A stretch of DNA of 8,597 bases from Chloroflexota bacterium (lineage in GTDB: Bacteria > Chloroflexota > Limnocylindria > Limnocylindrales > CSP1-4). Made by a program: the position numbers and the translations under genes. The notes under the pieces are model-generated. The model searched no databases and was not told the DNA's origin. It worked only from the letters and a program-made list of their open reading frames with translations. The DNA lies in contig JAJYGO010000006.1 of the NCBI GenBank assembly GCA_021785115.1, forward strand, positions 1 through 8,597. Direction: 5' to 3'. This document shows positions 7,283-8,597 of this stretch, one piece after another (the first letter of the stretch is position 1; every line of letters begins with the position of its first letter).

Positions 7283-7333
7283 CGGAGCCCGCCCGCCGGG
7301 ACCCGGCTGGCGGTGCCGGCCCTCGATCAGCGC
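7276..7333. terminator. Possible bidirectional terminator between convergent genes
   Basis: The 44-base gap between the M20 and DUF1028 stop codons holds nested inverted repeats. The outer arms are GCGCTGA (7276-7282) and TCAGCGC (7327-7333), each including one gene's stop codon. The inner repeat GCCGGG-A-CCCGGC (7295-7307) can fold with a 3-base loop, and CCGCC (7293-7297) and GGCGG (7309-7313) offer an alternative stem. No T-tract is present on either strand, so a classical intrinsic terminator is not shown. Both genes simply ending in a CGC-TGA arginine-stop pair explains part of the outer match. Confidence 0.35.
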
Positions 7334-8232
7334 AGGCCCAGCGCGTCGAGCGTGGCATCGCCTCCGGGCAGGTGCCCTGCCTCAGCGAACCGCCGGAGGT
7401 GCTCCCCGGCTCGGGGCTCCACGGCCGACGCGCCGGCGAGGGCCTGGCGAGCCTCGTCCACTCGGCCGGCCATCGCCATCCCGACGGCGGCCCAGAGCAG
7501 GACCTGATCGTCCTCGGGGGCAAGCTGCCTCGAGCGCTGGTACGCCTCGGCCGCCGCGGCCGGGTCGCCAGCCAGGGCCGCGCGCTCGGCCACGTCCAGG
7601 GCGTCATAGGCCCGGCCGATGCCGAGCAGCCGATCGAGCTCGTCGAGCGGGGCGCGATGGTCCTCCACCCGCAGGTCCACGGTCCGGCTCCACGGCATCG
7701 GCGCCGTCCCGTCAGGCAGCCGACCTGGCGCCACGACGATCGCCGCCGACTCCCGGCCGCGGACGTCGCCACCCTCCGCCTCGGCTGCGAGGAGCGCGGC
7801 GAACAGACGGCCGGCGAGCGCGCCAGGGGTCGCCAGGAATGCGTCCAGCATGGCGGCCGGAACGGTTGGCCGCTCCATCATGTTGGCCTGGACGCTGACG
7901 CCCTCGGCCGTGAGATGCGACGCGAAGCGGACGCACCTCGACCCCGTGTGCGCCGCCGACCGCCCCGCCGCGTCGACCATGCCCACCTGCCGGACCGCCT
8001 CGTCGGCGTCGTGGGCGAGCACCTCGACCAGCGCCTCGGGGGCGGGCCGGCCCGCGCGCATCAGCCGGATCCCGTTCCAGCCGTGGCCCGGCTCGCTGAA
8101 CGACTGCGTCGCGACCGCGCCCACGCCGGGCTCCACGAACGGCACGACCGGGCCGACGTTGAACCAGCGCGTCTGGACCGCGACCCCGAGGTCGCCGGTG
8201 TTGGGGTCGAGCGCGACGATCGAGTAGGTCAT
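7327..8232 (-). CDS. DUF1028 family protein with C-terminal TPR-like region
   Basis: Encoded on the minus strand, this 301-residue protein begins MTYSIVALDPNTGDLGVAVQ, the hallmark N-terminus of DUF1028, a family placed in the Ntn-hydrolase-like superfamily. Further family motifs are GVGAVATQSF (36-45), VDAAGRSAAHTGSRC (86-100), VSVQANMM (112-119) and GGDVRGRESAA (154-164). If the initiator Met is removed, Thr2 would become the N-terminal residue, as in Ntn hydrolases, but catalysis by this family is not established. Residues about 205-285 are Ala-rich helices resembling two TPR units (AGDPAAAAEAYQRSRQLAPED, then GRVDEARQALAGASAVEP). I chose ATG 8230-8232 because it has GGAGG 6 bases upstream (complement at 8239-8243) and matches the family; the longer frame adds 31 unsupported residues. 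It is convergent with the M20 gene and divergent from guaA, so it has its own promoter. Confidence 0.94.
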   Translation of the reverse strand: MTYSIVALDPNTGDLGVAVQTRWFNVGPVVPFVEPGVGAVATQSFSEPGHGWNGIRLMRAGRPAPEALVEVLAHDADEAVRQVGMVDAAGRSAAHTGSRCVRFASHLTAEGVSVQANMMERPTVPAAMLDAFLATPGALAGRLFAALLAAEAEGGDVRGRESAAIVVAPGRLPDGTAPMPWSRTVDLRVEDHRAPLDELDRLLGIGRAYDALDVAERAALAGDPAAAAEAYQRSRQLAPEDDQVLLWAAVGMAMAGRVDEARQALAGASAVEPRAGEHLRRFAEAGHLPGGDATLDALGLR

Positions 8233-8324
8233 TCGTAGCCTCCGGGATGCCCCCGCATGATCGGCCGCGTCCCCGGCCGGTAGACTTGCCGCACACGATC
8301 GCACGTCAGCGCGGGAGGGCCCCA
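8233..8324. promoter_or_regulatory. Divergent promoter region between the DUF1028 gene and guaA
   Basis: This 92-base gap must hold start signals for both flanking genes. On the plus strand TAGACT (8281-8286) fits the TAnnnT form of a -10 box, but the sequence 17 bases upstream (TGATCG, 8258-8263) is a poor -35. GGGAGGG (8313-8319) is a strong Shine-Dalgarno for the TTG start of guaA. On the minus strand only the DUF1028 Shine-Dalgarno is clear. No operator or riboswitch was recognised. Confidence 0.4.
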
Positions 8325-8597
8325 TTGACCGAGCCGGACGAGGACCAGCAGTCGGGACGGGAGGTCGCCGGCGGGGAGGCGGGCGCCGCGGACAGCGCGG
8401 CCCAGCGGGGCAAGACCGTCCACGGCGAGGCGGCCAACGCGGGCCACCGCGTCCTGGCGCCCGACGATGCCGAGGTGGAGGCCTATCTCGAGGTCGCGCT
8501 GGACGCCCCGGCCCCCGAACGCGCCCCCACCGACCCGCCGGTCGCGGCCCTGGAGCCGGAGCCGGGCGTCGTCGCCGTCCTCGACTTCGGCAGCCAG
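8325..8597 (+). CDS. guaA: GMP synthase (glutamine-hydrolysing), N-terminal part with acidic extension; 3' end outside window
   Basis: The frame is open to the window edge and ends in VVAVLDFGSQ (residues 82-91), the first strand of the class I glutamine amidotransferase domain of GMP synthase. The enzyme converts XMP to GMP with glutamine and ATP. In most GuaA proteins LDFGSQ lies within about 5-20 residues of the start. Here about 80 residues precede it, rich in Glu, Asp, Ala and Pro, with no recognised domain. The start is TTG 8325, 5 bases after GGGAGGG. The only other in-frame candidate, GTG 8475, lacks a Shine-Dalgarno and would still leave about 30 extra residues. The identification rests on the short LDFGSQ motif at the edge; related amidotransferases are less likely because that exact motif is characteristic of GuaA. 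It is divergent from the DUF1028 gene and probably unrelated to the catabolic cluster. Confidence 0.82.
   Translation, partial: MTEPDEDQQSGREVAGGEAGAADSAAQRGKTVHGEAANAGHRVLAPDDAEVEAYLEVALDAPAPERAPTDPPVAALEPEPGVVAVLDFGSQ

Noticed and set aside
6505..8238. 577-codon plus-strand frame crossing the M20 gene end and all of the DUF1028 gene
   Set aside because: It is a shifted frame in M20 and antisense to DUF1028, with low-complexity composition and no family motif.

Overview
The window is compact, very GC-rich bacterial DNA. Third codon positions are almost all G or C, GTG and TTG starts occur, and long spurious reading frames are open on the opposite strand. The gene families fit a high-GC soil or freshwater lineage such as Chloroflexota (for example Limnocylindria-like) or Actinomycetota. 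Nothing here fixes the taxon, and no RNA gene, transposon, CRISPR array or prophage was seen.

Layout. Positions 1-1798 hold two adjacent ATPase genes of a Dpp/Opp-type ABC importer, the first cut by the left edge. After a 69-base gap, six genes follow on the same strand: a DUF917 protein (1868-3001), an Asp/Glu/hydantoin racemase-superfamily protein (3025-3771), a NicX-like (M29-fold) metalloenzyme (3832-4872), a small DUF6092-like protein (about 4878-5267), a nitroreductase-family flavoprotein (5260-5868) and an M20 dipeptidase-like hydrolase (5903-7282). Gaps are short or negative, and most starts have a good Shine-Dalgarno sequence, so this looks like one transcription unit of at least eight genes. 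A DUF1028 protein with a TPR-like C-terminus lies convergent to it on the minus strand (7327-8232). Divergent from that, the right edge holds the start of a GMP synthase (guaA, from 8325) with an unusual acidic extension of about 80 residues before the glutamine amidotransferase domain.

How the genes may work together. The importer suggests uptake of a peptide-like or small amide compound. The DUF917 family is linked to thiohydantoin/hydantoin chemistry. The racemase superfamily includes hydantoin racemase and maleate isomerase. The NicX-like protein keeps the His/His-x-Asp iron-ligand pattern of 2,5-dihydroxypyridine dioxygenase. The M20 enzyme would cleave an amide or peptide bond. Together they look like an uptake and catabolism operon for a cyclic or modified amino-acid or N-heterocyclic compound. 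The substrate is unknown, and this pathway reading is inference from family membership and gene order. guaA is a housekeeping gene marking the edge of the cluster.
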